From the NCBI RefSeq assembly GCF_035917275.1, contig NZ_CP108508.1, positions 1,178,001-1,242,000 on the forward strand: a stretch of 64,000 nt of DNA, in the 5' to 3' direction. The notes below the pieces were generated by a model. It did no database searches, was not told where the DNA came from, and worked only from the letters and a program-made list of their open reading frames with translations. Positions within the stretch are counted from its first letter, which is position 1. Every line of letters begins with the position of its first letter. Below are positions 15,773 through 24,968 of the stretch, piece by piece. The stretch comes from Streptomyces sp. NBC_01237. GTDB lineage: Bacteria > Actinomycetota > Actinomycetes > Streptomycetales > Streptomycetaceae. Position numbers and translations under genes: made by a program.

Positions 15773-17134
15773 GTGGCACCACCCAGGATTCTCGTCGTCG
15801 GCGCCGGCTTCGCCGGTATCGAATGCGTACGCCGTCTGGAGCGTCGGCTGGCCCCCGGGGAAGCCGAGATCACGCTCGTCACCCCGTTCTCCTATCAGCT
15901 GTACCTGCCGCTGCTGCCCCAGGTCGCCGCCGGGGTGCTCACTCCGCAGTCGGTCGCCGTTTCGCTGCGGCGCAGCAGCCGGCACCGCACCCGGATCGTC
16001 CCCGGCGGGGCCATCGGTGTGGACACGGCGGCGAAGGTCTGTGTGATCCGCAAGATCACCGACGAGATCGTGAACGAGCCGTACGACTACATCGTGCTCG
16101 CCGCGGGCAGCGTCACCCGGACGTTCGACATCCCCGGTCTGCTGGACAACGCCCGGGGCATGAAGACGCTCGCCGAGGCCGCCTACATCCGCGACCATGT
16201 CATCGCCCAGCTCGATCTGGCGGACGCCAGCCAGGACGAGGAGGAGCGGGCCTCCCGGCTGCGGTTCGTCGTGGTCGGCGGAGGCTACGCGGGCACGGAG
16301 ACCGCGGCCTGTCTCCAGCGGCTCACCACGAGCGCCGTCAAGCGCTACCCGCGGCTGGATCCGAAGCTGATCAAGTGGCATCTGATCGACATCGCTCCCA
16401 AGCTCATGCCGGAGCTCGGCGACAAGCTGGGGCTGAGCGCTCTGGAGGTGCTGCGCAAGCGCGGTATCGAAGTGTCGCTGGGGGTCTCGATCGCCGAAGC
16501 CGGACCGGAACAGGTGACGTTCACCGACGGCCGGGTGCTGCCCTGCCGCACGCTGATCTGGACGGCCGGGGTGGCGGCCAGCCCGCTGGTCGCCACGCTC
16601 GGCGCGGAGACGGTACGCGGCCGGCTCGCCGTGACACCCGAACTGAAGCTGCCCGGCTCGGACGAGGTGTTCTCGCTCGGTGACGCAGCGGCGGTGCCGG
16701 ACCTGGCCAAGGGCGACGGCGCGATCTGCCCGCCGACCGCCCAGCACGCCATGCGCCAGGGCCGTCTGCTGGCGGACAACCTCATCGCGTCGTTGCGTGG
16801 CCGCCCGCTGCGGAACTACGTCCACAAGGATCTCGGTCTGGTCGTGGACCTCGGTGGCACGGACGCGGTGTCCAAGCCGCTCGGCATCGAGCTGAAGGGG
16901 CTGCCCGCGCAGGCGGTGGCGCGCGGCTACCACTGGTCGGCACTGCGGACGAATGTGGCCAGGACCCGGGTCCTGACGAACTGGATGCTCAACGCGGTCG
17001 CCGGTGACGACTTCGTACGGACCGGATTCCAGTCCCGCAAGCCGGCCACGCTGCGGGACTTCGAGTACACGGACTCGTATCTGACGCCGGAGCAGATCAA
17101 GGAGTACACCGAGTCGGCGGTGATCCGCCACTGA
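15773..17134 (+). CDS. ndh: type II NADH dehydrogenase (NDH-2)
   Basis: A 453-residue non-proton-pumping NADH:quinone oxidoreductase, peripheral on the cytoplasmic face. FAD motif VVGAGFAGIECVRRLE is at residues 7-22 and the NADH-binding motif VVVGGGYAGTETA near 165. FSLGDAAAV near 300 is the conserved FAD-contacting Gly-Asp. The quinone-site region PTAQHAMRQGRLLADN is typical of the family (AQxAxQQ-like). GTG 15773 follows AGAAGGGA with about 8 nt spacing. It is monocistronic, bounded by hairpins on both sides. Confidence 0.93.
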   Translation: MAPPRILVVGAGFAGIECVRRLERRLAPGEAEITLVTPFSYQLYLPLLPQVAAGVLTPQSVAVSLRRSSRHRTRIVPGGAIGVDTAAKVCVIRKITDEIVNEPYDYIVLAAGSVTRTFDIPGLLDNARGMKTLAEAAYIRDHVIAQLDLADASQDEEERASRLRFVVVGGGYAGTETAACLQRLTTSAVKRYPRLDPKLIKWHLIDIAPKLMPELGDKLGLSALEVLRKRGIEVSLGVSIAEAGPEQVTFTDGRVLPCRTLIWTAGVAASPLVATLGAETVRGRLAVTPELKLPGSDEVFSLGDAAAVPDLAKGDGAICPPTAQHAMRQGRLLADNLIASLRGRPLRNYVHKDLGLVVDLGGTDAVSKPLGIELKGLPAQAVARGYHWSALRTNVARTRVLTNWMLNAVAGDDFVRTGFQSRKPATLRDFEYTDSYLTPEQIKEYTESAVIRH

Positions 17135-17159
17135 CGGCCGGTCCGCCCCGGCACCACCG

Positions 17160-17198
17160 CAGGGCCGTGTTCCGCCGCGACGGCGGGGCGCGGCCCTG
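17160..17198. terminator. nested hairpin between convergent ndh and DNA ligase genes
   Basis: CAGGGCCG pairs with CGGCCCTG, enclosing an inner CCGCCG/CGGCGG stem. It fills the 66-bp convergent gap and can act in both directions. Confidence 0.6.
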
Positions 17199-17200
17199 TG

Positions 17201-18736
17201 TCAGCCCTGCCGGGACAGCACCGTTTCCAGGGTGTCCGCCTCCTGCGGCCGCTTGTCCTCGCGGTAGCGCAGCACCCGTGCGAAGCGCAGGGTCACCCCG
17301 GCCGGATAGCGGGTGGAGCGCTGGAGTCCGTCGTAGGCGATCTCCACGACCAGTTCCGGGCGCACGGTCACCACGAATCCGTCGTCTCCGGTGGCCAGCT
17401 CGCCCAGCCGCTCGGTCTGCCGGCTGAGCATCGTGTCGGTGAGTCCCTTGAAGGTCTTGCCGAGCATGGCGTACGAGCCGTCCGGCAGCCGAGCCCCCAG
17501 GTGCAGGTTGGAAAGCTTGCCGGTACGCCTGCCGTGTCCCCATTCGGCGGCCAGCACCACCAGGTCCAGGGTGTGCACGGGCTTCACCTTCAGCCACGAG
17601 GCACCGCGCCGGCCGGCGCTGTACGGCGCGCCGAGGCCCTTGACGACGACGCCCTCGTGGCCGCGTTCCAAAGTGTCGGCGAGGAAGGTGTCGGCGGCCA
17701 GCCGGGCGGCCTCGTCGTCCGGATCGGGTACCAGCGTGCGCCGTACCCGCAGCGTCTCGGGGACCAGCCGGGCCAGCGCCGCGTGCCGGGCGGTGAAGGG
17801 CAGGTCCAGGAGTGCCTCGTCGTCGACGGACAGCGCGTCGAAGAAGACGGGGACGAGGGGGACGTTCGCCGCCGCGCCGGGCACGTCACGCCGGGAGCCC
17901 ACCCGGGCCGCGGTCTCCTGGAACGGGCGCGGCCTCCCGTCGTCCCCGAGCGCGATCACCTCGCCGTCGAGGATGAACCGCTCCCCCGGGAATCCGGCCA
18001 CGGCGTTGACCACGTCGGGCAGCCGCTCGGTGATGTCGTCGAGGGTGCGCGTATAGGCGCGTACGCGGGAGCCGTCCCGGTGCACCTGCACCCGGATGCC
18101 GTCGAGCTTCTCCTCCACGGCGCACGGCCCGAGCCGCTCGACCGCCTCGGTGACCGAGCGTGCGGTGTGCGCCAGCATCGGCTGGACCGGGCGGCCCACG
18201 GTGAGCCGGAAGGTGGCGAGCGCGTCCGGCCCGTCCGCCAGCAGGCCCCGCGCCACGTCCTGGAGCGACCCGGCGAGCATCACGGCGCGCCGCACCTCGG
18301 CGGGCGGCGCTCCGGCGGCCCGCGCCAGGGCGTCGAGGGCGACGGCGTCGAGCGCGCCCTGGCGCACCTCGCCGGTGAGCAGTGCCCGCAGGAAGTGCTG
18401 TTCGTCGGCGGTGGCCGCGCCGAGCAGGGCGCGCAGACGCTCGCGGCGCACGGCCCGGGACCCCGTGCCGGACAGGGCGCCGAGCGCGGTGAACTCGGCG
18501 TCGACCCCGGTCACGGTGAGCGTGGGAGCGGCTGCGGGCGGCACCGGGTCGCCCAGCGTGCGCCACCCGATGCCCAGCCGCCCCTGCGGCAGGCGGCCCG
18601 CGAGGTACGGGATCACGATCGGTACGTCGTCCGGCCCGGCGTCCCGGAACAGCTCGGCCAGCAGGGCCACCTTCCGGTTCCGCCCGGACGTGGCGGCGAC
18701 CTGGAGGGACACGTGGGCGAGCCGGGCGAGCAGCAT
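17201..18736 (-). CDS. ligB: ATP-dependent DNA ligase, LigB type
   Basis: A 511-residue ATP-dependent ligase with the architecture of the mycobacterial LigB group: an N-terminal alpha-helical DNA-binding domain (about 1-200), an adenylation domain with motif I EEKLDGIRVQVHRDG (Lys210 as AMP acceptor), then motif III FILDGEVIAL, motif IV GHEGVVVKG and motif V SWLKVKPVH, and a C-terminal OB fold. The role is nick sealing in repair, in addition to the NAD-dependent housekeeping ligase expected elsewhere. ATG 18736 matches the family start. It is co-oriented with the membrane protein at 18910-19701 but separated by 173 bp. Confidence 0.92.
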   Translation of the reverse strand: MLLARLAHVSLQVAATSGRNRKVALLAELFRDAGPDDVPIVIPYLAGRLPQGRLGIGWRTLGDPVPPAAAPTLTVTGVDAEFTALGALSGTGSRAVRRERLRALLGAATADEQHFLRALLTGEVRQGALDAVALDALARAAGAPPAEVRRAVMLAGSLQDVARGLLADGPDALATFRLTVGRPVQPMLAHTARSVTEAVERLGPCAVEEKLDGIRVQVHRDGSRVRAYTRTLDDITERLPDVVNAVAGFPGERFILDGEVIALGDDGRPRPFQETAARVGSRRDVPGAAANVPLVPVFFDALSVDDEALLDLPFTARHAALARLVPETLRVRRTLVPDPDDEAARLAADTFLADTLERGHEGVVVKGLGAPYSAGRRGASWLKVKPVHTLDLVVLAAEWGHGRRTGKLSNLHLGARLPDGSYAMLGKTFKGLTDTMLSRQTERLGELATGDDGFVVTVRPELVVEIAYDGLQRSTRYPAGVTLRFARVLRYREDKRPQEADTLETVLSRQG

Positions 18737-18909
18737 GGGTTCATCGTCCTACGCCGCCGGACACACCGCCCGCGCAGAACCTGCGGCGGGCGGCGCATCG
18801 CGGACCCGGTCCGTGCGCCGTACCCCCGTACGCCGACGTCGGCCCAGGGACACCGCGCCCCCGTACGTCCCCGACGTCCCAGGGCCGCGCCCGCCCCCGT
18901 ACGCCCCCG

Positions 18910-19701
18910 TCAGATGAAGTTGAGGGCGGCTGCCCCGCCCACTCCCCCGAGCACCATGAACGCGGGCATCAGCACCTTCAGCTCCACCCAGCTGCCCGCC
19001 CGGAAGCGCAGGGCCTTCGGCGGTCCGATCGGGTACCAGCGCTTGCGCCCCAGGGGGATCGGCCACAGGATCGGGCAGCCCGAGACGGTGAGCGCGTCGC
19101 CGATGTCATGGACGAGGGCGCCCAGCACGATGGGCAGCCCCAGCCACAGGTACTCCTGGCCCGGGGCGTCGAACAGCCAGCCGGAGCCGTTGCCCGGCTG
19201 GTCCAGGACGCCCGCCAGGATCCAGGCGCTGGTGGCGCCGAGCAGCCAAACCAGGACGTCGCTGGACATCCGGGCGGCCCGCCACAGCAGGCCCTCGACC
19301 GCGAGCACCAGGTGGACGAAGAGGATCGCCAGGACCGCCCAGCGGCCGCCGGTGATCGCGGCGACCGAGGCCCCGCCGCCGATCAGGACCGCCCACAGCC
19401 AGGTGTGGGTCAGCGTCCGGTGGCCGCCGTTCCTGCGGGGGTCACCGGGGCCCCTGGTCGCCTTGTAGACCGCGTGCGAGAGCTTGTCGACTATTTCGCA
19501 CAGGCCGCGCGAGACGGGGCCGAAGGCGCGCGAGATGGTCGCGGACTTGTGGTCGAGGTCGGGGGCGAGCGCGGCGCCCGCGCAGATCAGCGCCCCGACG
19601 ACCAGGACGGGCCAGGGCATCGTGTGGCCCGCGGCGGCCGCCGCCGCACCCACCCCCAGCCAGGCCGCTGCCCCTGACAGTGAGTGTGCCGGTCCCATCA
19701 T
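18910..19701 (-). CDS. DUF457/YdjM-type membrane-bound metal-dependent hydrolase
   Basis: A 263-residue integral membrane protein with about six hydrophobic segments. YdjM-family landmarks are MGPAHSLSGAAAW at the N-terminus, APDLDHKSATISR near 50 (DxDH metal-binding type), NGGHRTLTHTWLWA near 93 (HRxxTH) and LVHDIGDALTVSGCP (HxxxD). These His/Asp residues would bind a metal within or beside the membrane. The biochemical activity of the family is unproven; E. coli YdjM is LexA-regulated. Two ATG codons are adjacent (19701 and 19698). The gene is divergent from the DUF3516 helicase. Confidence 0.8.
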   Translation of the reverse strand: MMGPAHSLSGAAAWLGVGAAAAAAGHTMPWPVLVVGALICAGAALAPDLDHKSATISRAFGPVSRGLCEIVDKLSHAVYKATRGPGDPRRNGGHRTLTHTWLWAVLIGGGASVAAITGGRWAVLAILFVHLVLAVEGLLWRAARMSSDVLVWLLGATSAWILAGVLDQPGNGSGWLFDAPGQEYLWLGLPIVLGALVHDIGDALTVSGCPILWPIPLGRKRWYPIGPPKALRFRAGSWVELKVLMPAFMVLGGVGGAAALNFI

Positions 19702-19839
19702 GGTCGTTCCCGCCCCCAGTACGGTGGTGCGGCCATCGCCGTTGCGGCGCGGCCGAGTTGAGTGGGAAGCGTATCGTCCGTGATCTTCGTGCTGTCCTCC
19801 GGTTCCCTCATCGGGGTGGAAGACAGGCAAGATGGGGGC

Positions 19840-22353
19840 GTGACCCTCATCGATCAGCTGCCCCCGACCGACGACCCCGACGCCCTCTTCGAGGCCTTCT
19901 CGTCATGGACGGAGACCCAGGGCATTACCCTCTATCCCGCTCAGGAGGAGGCGCTGATCGAGGTGGTGTCCGGGGCCAACGTGATCCTGTCCACCCCCAC
20001 CGGCTCGGGGAAGAGCCTGGTAGCGGCGGGTGCCCACTTCACGGCGCTGGCCCAGGACAAGGTCACCTTCTACACCGCCCCGATCAAGGCACTGGTCTCG
20101 GAGAAGTTCTTCGACCTGTGCAAGCTCTTCGGTACCGAGAACGTCGGAATGCTCACCGGCGACGCCTCGGTCAACGCCGACGCCCCGGTCATCTGCTGCA
20201 CGGCCGAGGTGCTGGCCTCCATCGCGCTGCGCGACGGCAAGCACGCCGACATCGGCCAGGTCGTGATGGACGAGTTCCACTTCTACGCGGAGCAGGACCG
20301 CGGCTGGGCCTGGCAGATTCCGATCCTGGAACTGCCGCAGGCACAGTTCATCCTGATGTCGGCGACGCTCGGCGACGTCGCGATGTTCGAGGAGGATCTG
20401 ACCCGGCGCACCGGCCGCCCCACCTCCGTGGTGCGCTCCGCGACCCGGCCGGTCCCGCTCAGCTACGAGTACCGGCTCACCCCGATCACCGAGACGCTGA
20501 CCGAACTGCTGGACACCCGGCAGTCCCCCGTCTACATCGTGCACTTCACGCAGGCCGCGGCCGTCGAGCGGGCGCAGTCGCTGATGAGCATCAACATGTG
20601 CACGAAGGAGGAGAAGGAGAAGATCGCCGATCTGATCGGCAGCTTCCGCTTCACCACCAAGTTCGGCCAGAACCTCTCCCGGTACGTACGCCACGGGATC
20701 GGTGTGCACCACGCGGGCATGCTGCCGAAGTACCGGCGCCTGGTGGAGAAGCTCGCCCAGGCGGGCCTGCTGAAGGTGATCTGCGGCACCGACACCCTGG
20801 GCGTCGGCGTCAACGTGCCGATCCGCACGGTGCTGTTCACCGCGCTCACCAAGTACGACGGCACCCGGGTCCGAACGCTGCGCGCACGTGAGTTCCACCA
20901 GATCGCGGGCCGCGCGGGGCGGGCGGGCTTCGACACGGCGGGCTTCGTCGTCGCACAGGCGCCCGAGCACGTCATCGAGAACGAGAAGGCCGTCAAGAAG
21001 GCGGGCGACGACCCGAAGAAGAAGCGCAAGGTCGTCCGCAAGAAGGCCCCCGAGGGCTTCGTCGCCTGGTCGGAGACCACGTTCGACAAGCTCATCCAGT
21101 CGGATCCGGAGCCGCTGAGCTCCCGCTTCCGGGTCACCCACACGATGCTGCTCGCGGTGATCGCGCGCCCCGGCAACGCCTTCGAGGCGATGCGGCATCT
21201 GCTGGAGGACAACCACGAGCCGCGCAGGGCGCAGCTGCGGCACATCCGCCGGGCCATCGCCATCTACCGCTCGCTGCTCGACGGCGGTGTGGTGGAGCAG
21301 CTGGACGCGCCGGACGCCGAGGGCCGGATCGTGCGGCTGACCGTCGATCTTCAGCAGGACTTCGCGCTGAACCAGCCGCTGTCCACGTTCGCCCTGGCCT
21401 CGTTCGACCTGCTGGACGTCGAATCGCCCTCGTACGCGCTGGACATGGTCTCCGTCGTCGAGTCGACGCTGGACGACCCCCGGCAGATCCTCGCCGCCCA
21501 GCAGAACAAGGCGCGCGGCGAGGCCGTGGGGCAGATGAAGGCGGACGGTGTCGAGTACGAGGAGCGGATGGAGCTGCTCCAGGACGTCACGTACCCCAAG
21601 CCGCTGAGCGAACTGCTGTGGCACGCCTACGACGTGTACCGCACGAGCCACCCGTGGGTCGGCGACCACCCGGTGTCGCCGAAGTCGGTGATCCGGGACA
21701 TGTACGAACGGGCCATGACGTTCACCGAGTTCACCTCGCACTACGAGCTGGCCCGCACCGAGGGCATTGTGCTGCGGTATCTGGCGAGCGCGTACAAGGC
21801 CCTTGAGCACACGATCCCCGACGACCTGAAGTCCGAGGACCTGGAGGACCTGATCTCCTGGCTCGGCGAGATGGTCCGCCAGGTGGACTCCAGTCTGCTG
21901 GACGAGTGGGAGCAGCTCGCCAACCCCGAGGTGGAGACGGCCGAGCAGGCGCAGGAGCGGGCCGACGAGGTCAAGCCGGTCACCGCCAATGCCCGTGCCT
22001 TCCGGGTGCTGGTGCGCAACGCGATGTTCCGCCGGGTGGAGCTGGCCGCTCTGGACCGGGTCCGCGACCTGGGCGAGATGGACGGCGAGTCCGGCTGGGA
22101 CGAGGACGCCTGGGGCGAGGCGATGGACGGCTACTGGGACGAGTACGAGGACCTCGGCACCGGCCCCGACGCGCGCGGGCCGAAGCTGCTGAAGATCGAG
22201 GAGGACCCGGAGCACGGTCTGTGGCGGGTCTGGCAGGCTTTCGCCGACCCGAACGGGGACCACGACTGGGGCATCAGGGCGGAGGTCGATCTGGCGGCCT
22301 CCGACGAGGAGGGCCGGGCGGTCGTCCGGGTCACCTCGGTGGGCCAGCTGTGA
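19840..22353 (+). CDS. DEAD/DEAH-box helicase with DUF3516 domain (Ski2-like)
   Basis: An 837-residue superfamily 2 helicase. Motif I STPTGSGKSL lies at about residue 48, motif II VMDEFHFY (DEFH in place of DExH) near 142, motif III LMSATLG near 172 and motif VI HQIAGRAGRAGFDTAG near 355, placing it among Ski2/Mtr4-like helicases. A Lys-rich linker (KKKRKVVRKK) near 420 is followed by the actinobacterial DUF3516 region with a winged-helix and helical bundle. The role is probably RNA or DNA unwinding; the substrate is unknown. GTG 19840 gives the expected N-terminus VTLIDQLPPT. An in-frame GTG 24 bp upstream is less likely. Confidence 0.88.
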   Translation: MTLIDQLPPTDDPDALFEAFSSWTETQGITLYPAQEEALIEVVSGANVILSTPTGSGKSLVAAGAHFTALAQDKVTFYTAPIKALVSEKFFDLCKLFGTENVGMLTGDASVNADAPVICCTAEVLASIALRDGKHADIGQVVMDEFHFYAEQDRGWAWQIPILELPQAQFILMSATLGDVAMFEEDLTRRTGRPTSVVRSATRPVPLSYEYRLTPITETLTELLDTRQSPVYIVHFTQAAAVERAQSLMSINMCTKEEKEKIADLIGSFRFTTKFGQNLSRYVRHGIGVHHAGMLPKYRRLVEKLAQAGLLKVICGTDTLGVGVNVPIRTVLFTALTKYDGTRVRTLRAREFHQIAGRAGRAGFDTAGFVVAQAPEHVIENEKAVKKAGDDPKKKRKVVRKKAPEGFVAWSETTFDKLIQSDPEPLSSRFRVTHTMLLAVIARPGNAFEAMRHLLEDNHEPRRAQLRHIRRAIAIYRSLLDGGVVEQLDAPDAEGRIVRLTVDLQQDFALNQPLSTFALASFDLLDVESPSYALDMVSVVESTLDDPRQILAAQQNKARGEAVGQMKADGVEYEERMELLQDVTYPKPLSELLWHAYDVYRTSHPWVGDHPVSPKSVIRDMYERAMTFTEFTSHYELARTEGIVLRYLASAYKALEHTIPDDLKSEDLEDLISWLGEMVRQVDSSLLDEWEQLANPEVETAEQAQERADEVKPVTANARAFRVLVRNAMFRRVELAALDRVRDLGEMDGESGWDEDAWGEAMDGYWDEYEDLGTGPDARGPKLLKIEEDPEHGLWRVWQAFADPNGDHDWGIRAEVDLAASDEEGRAVVRVTSVGQL

Positions 22354-22414
22354 GCACGTACCGGATGAGGCGGGCGGCCACCGCGGACCGCACGCGGGAG
22401 TGGAGACGAACGGC

Positions 22415-23284
22415 ATGACGAACCCGGAGCGTCTGGTCGACCTTCTCGACCTGGAACGGATCGAGGTCAACATCTTCCGCGGCCGCAGTCCGCAGGAGTC
22501 CCTGCAACGGGTCTTCGGCGGGCAGGTCGCGGGCCAGGCGCTGGTGGCGGCGGGCCGGACCACCGACGGGGAGCGGCCGGTGCATTCGCTGCACGCCTAC
22601 TTCCTGCGGCCGGGGCGCCCCGGGGTGCCGATCGTGTACGAGGTGGAACGGGTGCGGGACGGCCGGTCCTTCACCACCCGCCGGGTCACGGCCGTCCAGG
22701 AGGGGCGGACGATCTTCAATCTGACGGCGTCCTTCCACCGCCCCGAGGCGGGCGGCTTCGAGCACCAGCTGCCGCCGGCCCGCACGGTGCCGGACCCGGA
22801 CGGGCTGCCGACCGTGGCCGACGAGGTCCGTGAGCATCTGGGCGCGCTCCCGGAGGCGCTGGAGCGGATGGCCCGGCGCCAGCCCTTCGACATCCGCTAC
22901 GTCGACCGGCTGCGCTGGACGCGGGAGGAGATCAAGGACGCGGATCCGCGCAGCGCGGTGTGGATGCGCGCGGTCGGACCGCTGGGCGACGACCCGCTGG
23001 TGCACACCTGCGCGCTGACGTACGCGAGTGACATGACGCTGCTCGACGCGGTCCGCATTCCGGTGGAACCGCTGTGGGGCCCGCGCGGTTTCGACATGGC
23101 GTCGCTGGACCACGCCATGTGGTTCCACCGGCCGTTCCGGGCGGACGAGTGGTTCCTGTACGACCAGGAGTCGCCCATCGCGACGGGCGGACGGGGTCTG
23201 GCGCGCGGCCGGATCTACGACCGTGAGGGCCGGCTGCTGGTGTCCGTGGTGCAGGAGGGGCTGTTCCGGCGCCTGGACGCGTAG
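22415..23284 (+). CDS. tesB: acyl-CoA thioesterase II
   Basis: A 289-residue double hot-dog thioesterase that hydrolyses acyl-CoA to free acid and CoA in the cytoplasm. The N-terminal part NIFRGRSPQESLQRVFGGQVAGQAL and HAYFLRPGRPG are typical of TesB. In the C-terminal half, ALTYASDMTLL supplies the catalytic Asp, MASLDHAMWFHRPFRADEW the Ser/Thr-His region and SVVQEGLFR the Gln of the D-T/S-Q triad. ATG 22415 follows GGAG with 9 nt spacing. It begins 61 bp after the helicase stop and may share its transcript. Confidence 0.92.
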   Translation: MTNPERLVDLLDLERIEVNIFRGRSPQESLQRVFGGQVAGQALVAAGRTTDGERPVHSLHAYFLRPGRPGVPIVYEVERVRDGRSFTTRRVTAVQEGRTIFNLTASFHRPEAGGFEHQLPPARTVPDPDGLPTVADEVREHLGALPEALERMARRQPFDIRYVDRLRWTREEIKDADPRSAVWMRAVGPLGDDPLVHTCALTYASDMTLLDAVRIPVEPLWGPRGFDMASLDHAMWFHRPFRADEWFLYDQESPIATGGRGLARGRIYDREGRLLVSVVQEGLFRRLDA

Positions 23285-23309
23285 GGGGTTCCCTCGGGCC
23301 GGGACCGGC

Positions 23310-23564
23310 TCAGATGCCGGGCAACGGGTCCTGATCGACCTCGTGACGGCGGGTGCGGATGTCCGGCGGCGCGGGGTGCAGTTTGGCGTCGCAGGACGGC
23401 CCGAGCGCCTTGCGCCGTGACCCGGCGCCGATGAGCGGGCGGCCGCACAGCCGGCAGCGCACGGGGCGGCGTACGGGAGGGTCGTCGGACGTCGCCGTCC
23501 CGGCGGCCTCGGCGTTTCCGGCGGGCTGGGGCAGCGGTTCGGGGAAGGGTTCGGCGGACTCCAC
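23310..23564 (-). CDS. small DUF6011-like zinc-ribbon protein
   Basis: An 84-residue protein, acidic and Pro-rich at the N-terminus. The second half is VRCRLCGRPLIGAGSRR followed by LGPSC, a CxxC...GPxC pattern typical of the short DUF6011 zinc-binding module, here with three obvious cysteines. Function unknown. GTG 23564 has GAGGAT about 6 nt upstream. It converges on tesB with only 25 bp between stops. Confidence 0.7.
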   Translation of the reverse strand: MESAEPFPEPLPQPAGNAEAAGTATSDDPPVRRPVRCRLCGRPLIGAGSRRKALGPSCDAKLHPAPPDIRTRRHEVDQDPLPGI

Positions 23565-23632
23565 GGTGTGATCCTCTCAAACCGTCCGGTCTACGCTGCG
23601 GTCCCAGCGACAGAACAACGAGGAGCGGGCGC

Positions 23633-24328
23633 ATGAGCGGCGTACTGACCATGAGATCCGTCCCCCGGGACACGACGGTCCGGGCGCCGGGAACGGGCGG
23701 TCCGCCCGCTCCGGTGGGGCGCGTCATCAACCTCCGGGACGGCCGGGGCGAGCCCCGGGCGGTGGCTCATGTGGAGCGCGAGCTGCCGCCCGGCGGCATA
23801 CCGGAGTACCTCGCGGCCCGGAAGAACGGGGCACGCTCCTTCGTCCTGTGGGCCGATCCGGACCGGCGGCAGCGGCTGGCCACCCTGGTCACCGCGTCGG
23901 TGGCCCATGGCGTGTGGACCTATCAGGTGCTGGGCGCCCAGGACGAACCGATCGGCACGCTCGTCCGCGAGAAGGCCCTCTCCGGCAAGGGGCTGCGCAC
24001 GCGCTGGACGGTGACCCAGACCGGCTGCCCGGCGGCGGTCGGCTACAAGGGCCGGATCTTCTGGTGGTACGTCTGGTGGCTGCTGCTGCCCGTCCAGGCG
24101 GTCGTCGCCACGCTCGCTCTGCTCAGCGGCAACGGCGACGTCGCCCGCGGGCCCCGGCGCATCGTGTGGCGCACGGGCGAGGAGGCCCCGCTGGAGTTCC
24201 GCTCGGACAAGGACGAACTCCATCTGCACGCGCCGTGGTGCGACTGGCGGCTCGGTGCGGCGCTCGTGGCACTGGTACCGACCTTCGAGGGCTGGCTCGG
24301 CCACCCGTGGGACGACGGGAAGAAGTAG
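23633..24328 (+). CDS. hypothetical single-pass membrane protein
   Basis: A 231-residue protein not assigned to any family. The N-terminal half is soluble-looking and basic; one strong Trp-rich membrane segment runs from about 142 to 165 (FWWYVWWLLLPVQAVVATL). The C-terminal half is polar (APLEFRSDKDELHLHAPWCDWRLG) and ends PWDDGKK. ATG 23633 is preceded by GAGGAGCGGG, a convincing ribosome binding site. It precedes the XRE-cupin regulator by 44 bp on the same strand but may be transcribed separately because that gene has its own operator-like palindrome. Confidence 0.75.
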   Translation: MSGVLTMRSVPRDTTVRAPGTGGPPAPVGRVINLRDGRGEPRAVAHVERELPPGGIPEYLAARKNGARSFVLWADPDRRQRLATLVTASVAHGVWTYQVLGAQDEPIGTLVREKALSGKGLRTRWTVTQTGCPAAVGYKGRIFWWYVWWLLLPVQAVVATLALLSGNGDVARGPRRIVWRTGEEAPLEFRSDKDELHLHAPWCDWRLGAALVALVPTFEGWLGHPWDDGKK

Positions 24329-24362
24329 GCCAGCACCTCAGGGCATCCCGGATATGGGATAT

Positions 24363-24382
24363 CGTCTCTCAAGTGAGAGACG
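24363..24382. promoter_or_regulatory. palindromic operator overlapping the start of the XRE-cupin regulator gene
   Basis: CGTCTCTC-AAGT-GAGAGACG is a perfect 8-bp inverted repeat spanning the GTG start at 24373. A TA-rich GATATGGGATAT immediately upstream could supply the -10 box of a nearly leaderless transcript. Autoregulation by the adjacent HTH protein is the simple inference. Confidence 0.6.
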
Positions 24383-24954
24383 CTGAGGCTGTGGAACCCG
24401 GTTCCCTCGATGCCGGGCTCGCCCGGCGGCTGGGCGAACTGCGCGGCGAGCGGGGCTGGTCGCTGGACGAACTGTCCCGGCGCAGCGGAGTGAGCCGTTC
24501 GACGCTCTCCCGGCTGGAGCGGGGCGAGCTGAGCCCGACCGCCACCCTGCTGGGACGCCTGTGCACGGTGTACGGGCGGACGATGTCGCGGCTCCTGATG
24601 GAGGTGGAGGCCGAGCCTGTGATGTTCGTGCCGGTGGATCAGCAGCCCGTGTGGCGGGACGAGGCGGCCGGTTTCGTCCGGCGCTCGGTCTCGCCCCCGC
24701 ACGCCGGACTGCGCGCCGAGGTCATCGAGTCCACGCTCGAAGCCGGTGCCTCCCTCGCGTACGAGCACGCTCCCGTGCCCGGGGTGGAGCAGCACATCTG
24801 GGTGCTGGAGGGGACGGTGGAGATCACCGTCGACGGAACCGCGTACCGCGTGGGCCGCGGTGACAGTCTGCGCTTCCGGCTGCACGGCCCCTCGCACTTC
24901 CACTGTCCGGGCCCGGAGCGGGTCCGCTACGCCCTCGTGATCGTTCTGCCGTGA
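24373..24954 (+). CDS. XRE-family regulator with C-terminal cupin domain
   Basis: A 193-residue one-component regulator. The HTH_XRE domain (LARRLGELRGERGWSLDELSRRSGVSRSTLSRLERGE) is at about residues 14-70, and a cupin fold is at about 115-190 with EQHIWVLEGTVEITVDG and GDSLRFRLHGPSHFHCPG, the two cupin motifs with candidate metal-binding His residues. It probably senses a small metabolite. GTG 24373 is favoured because it lies just after a TA-rich -10-like element; GTG 24391 is an alternative. The stop overlaps the alternative GTG start of the acetyltransferase gene, so the two genes form an operon. Confidence 0.88.
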   Translation: MRDAEAVEPGSLDAGLARRLGELRGERGWSLDELSRRSGVSRSTLSRLERGELSPTATLLGRLCTVYGRTMSRLLMEVEAEPVMFVPVDQQPVWRDEAAGFVRRSVSPPHAGLRAEVIESTLEAGASLAYEHAPVPGVEQHIWVLEGTVEITVDGTAYRVGRGDSLRFRLHGPSHFHCPGPERVRYALVIVLP

Positions 24955-24968
24955 AAGGACCCTGCCCC

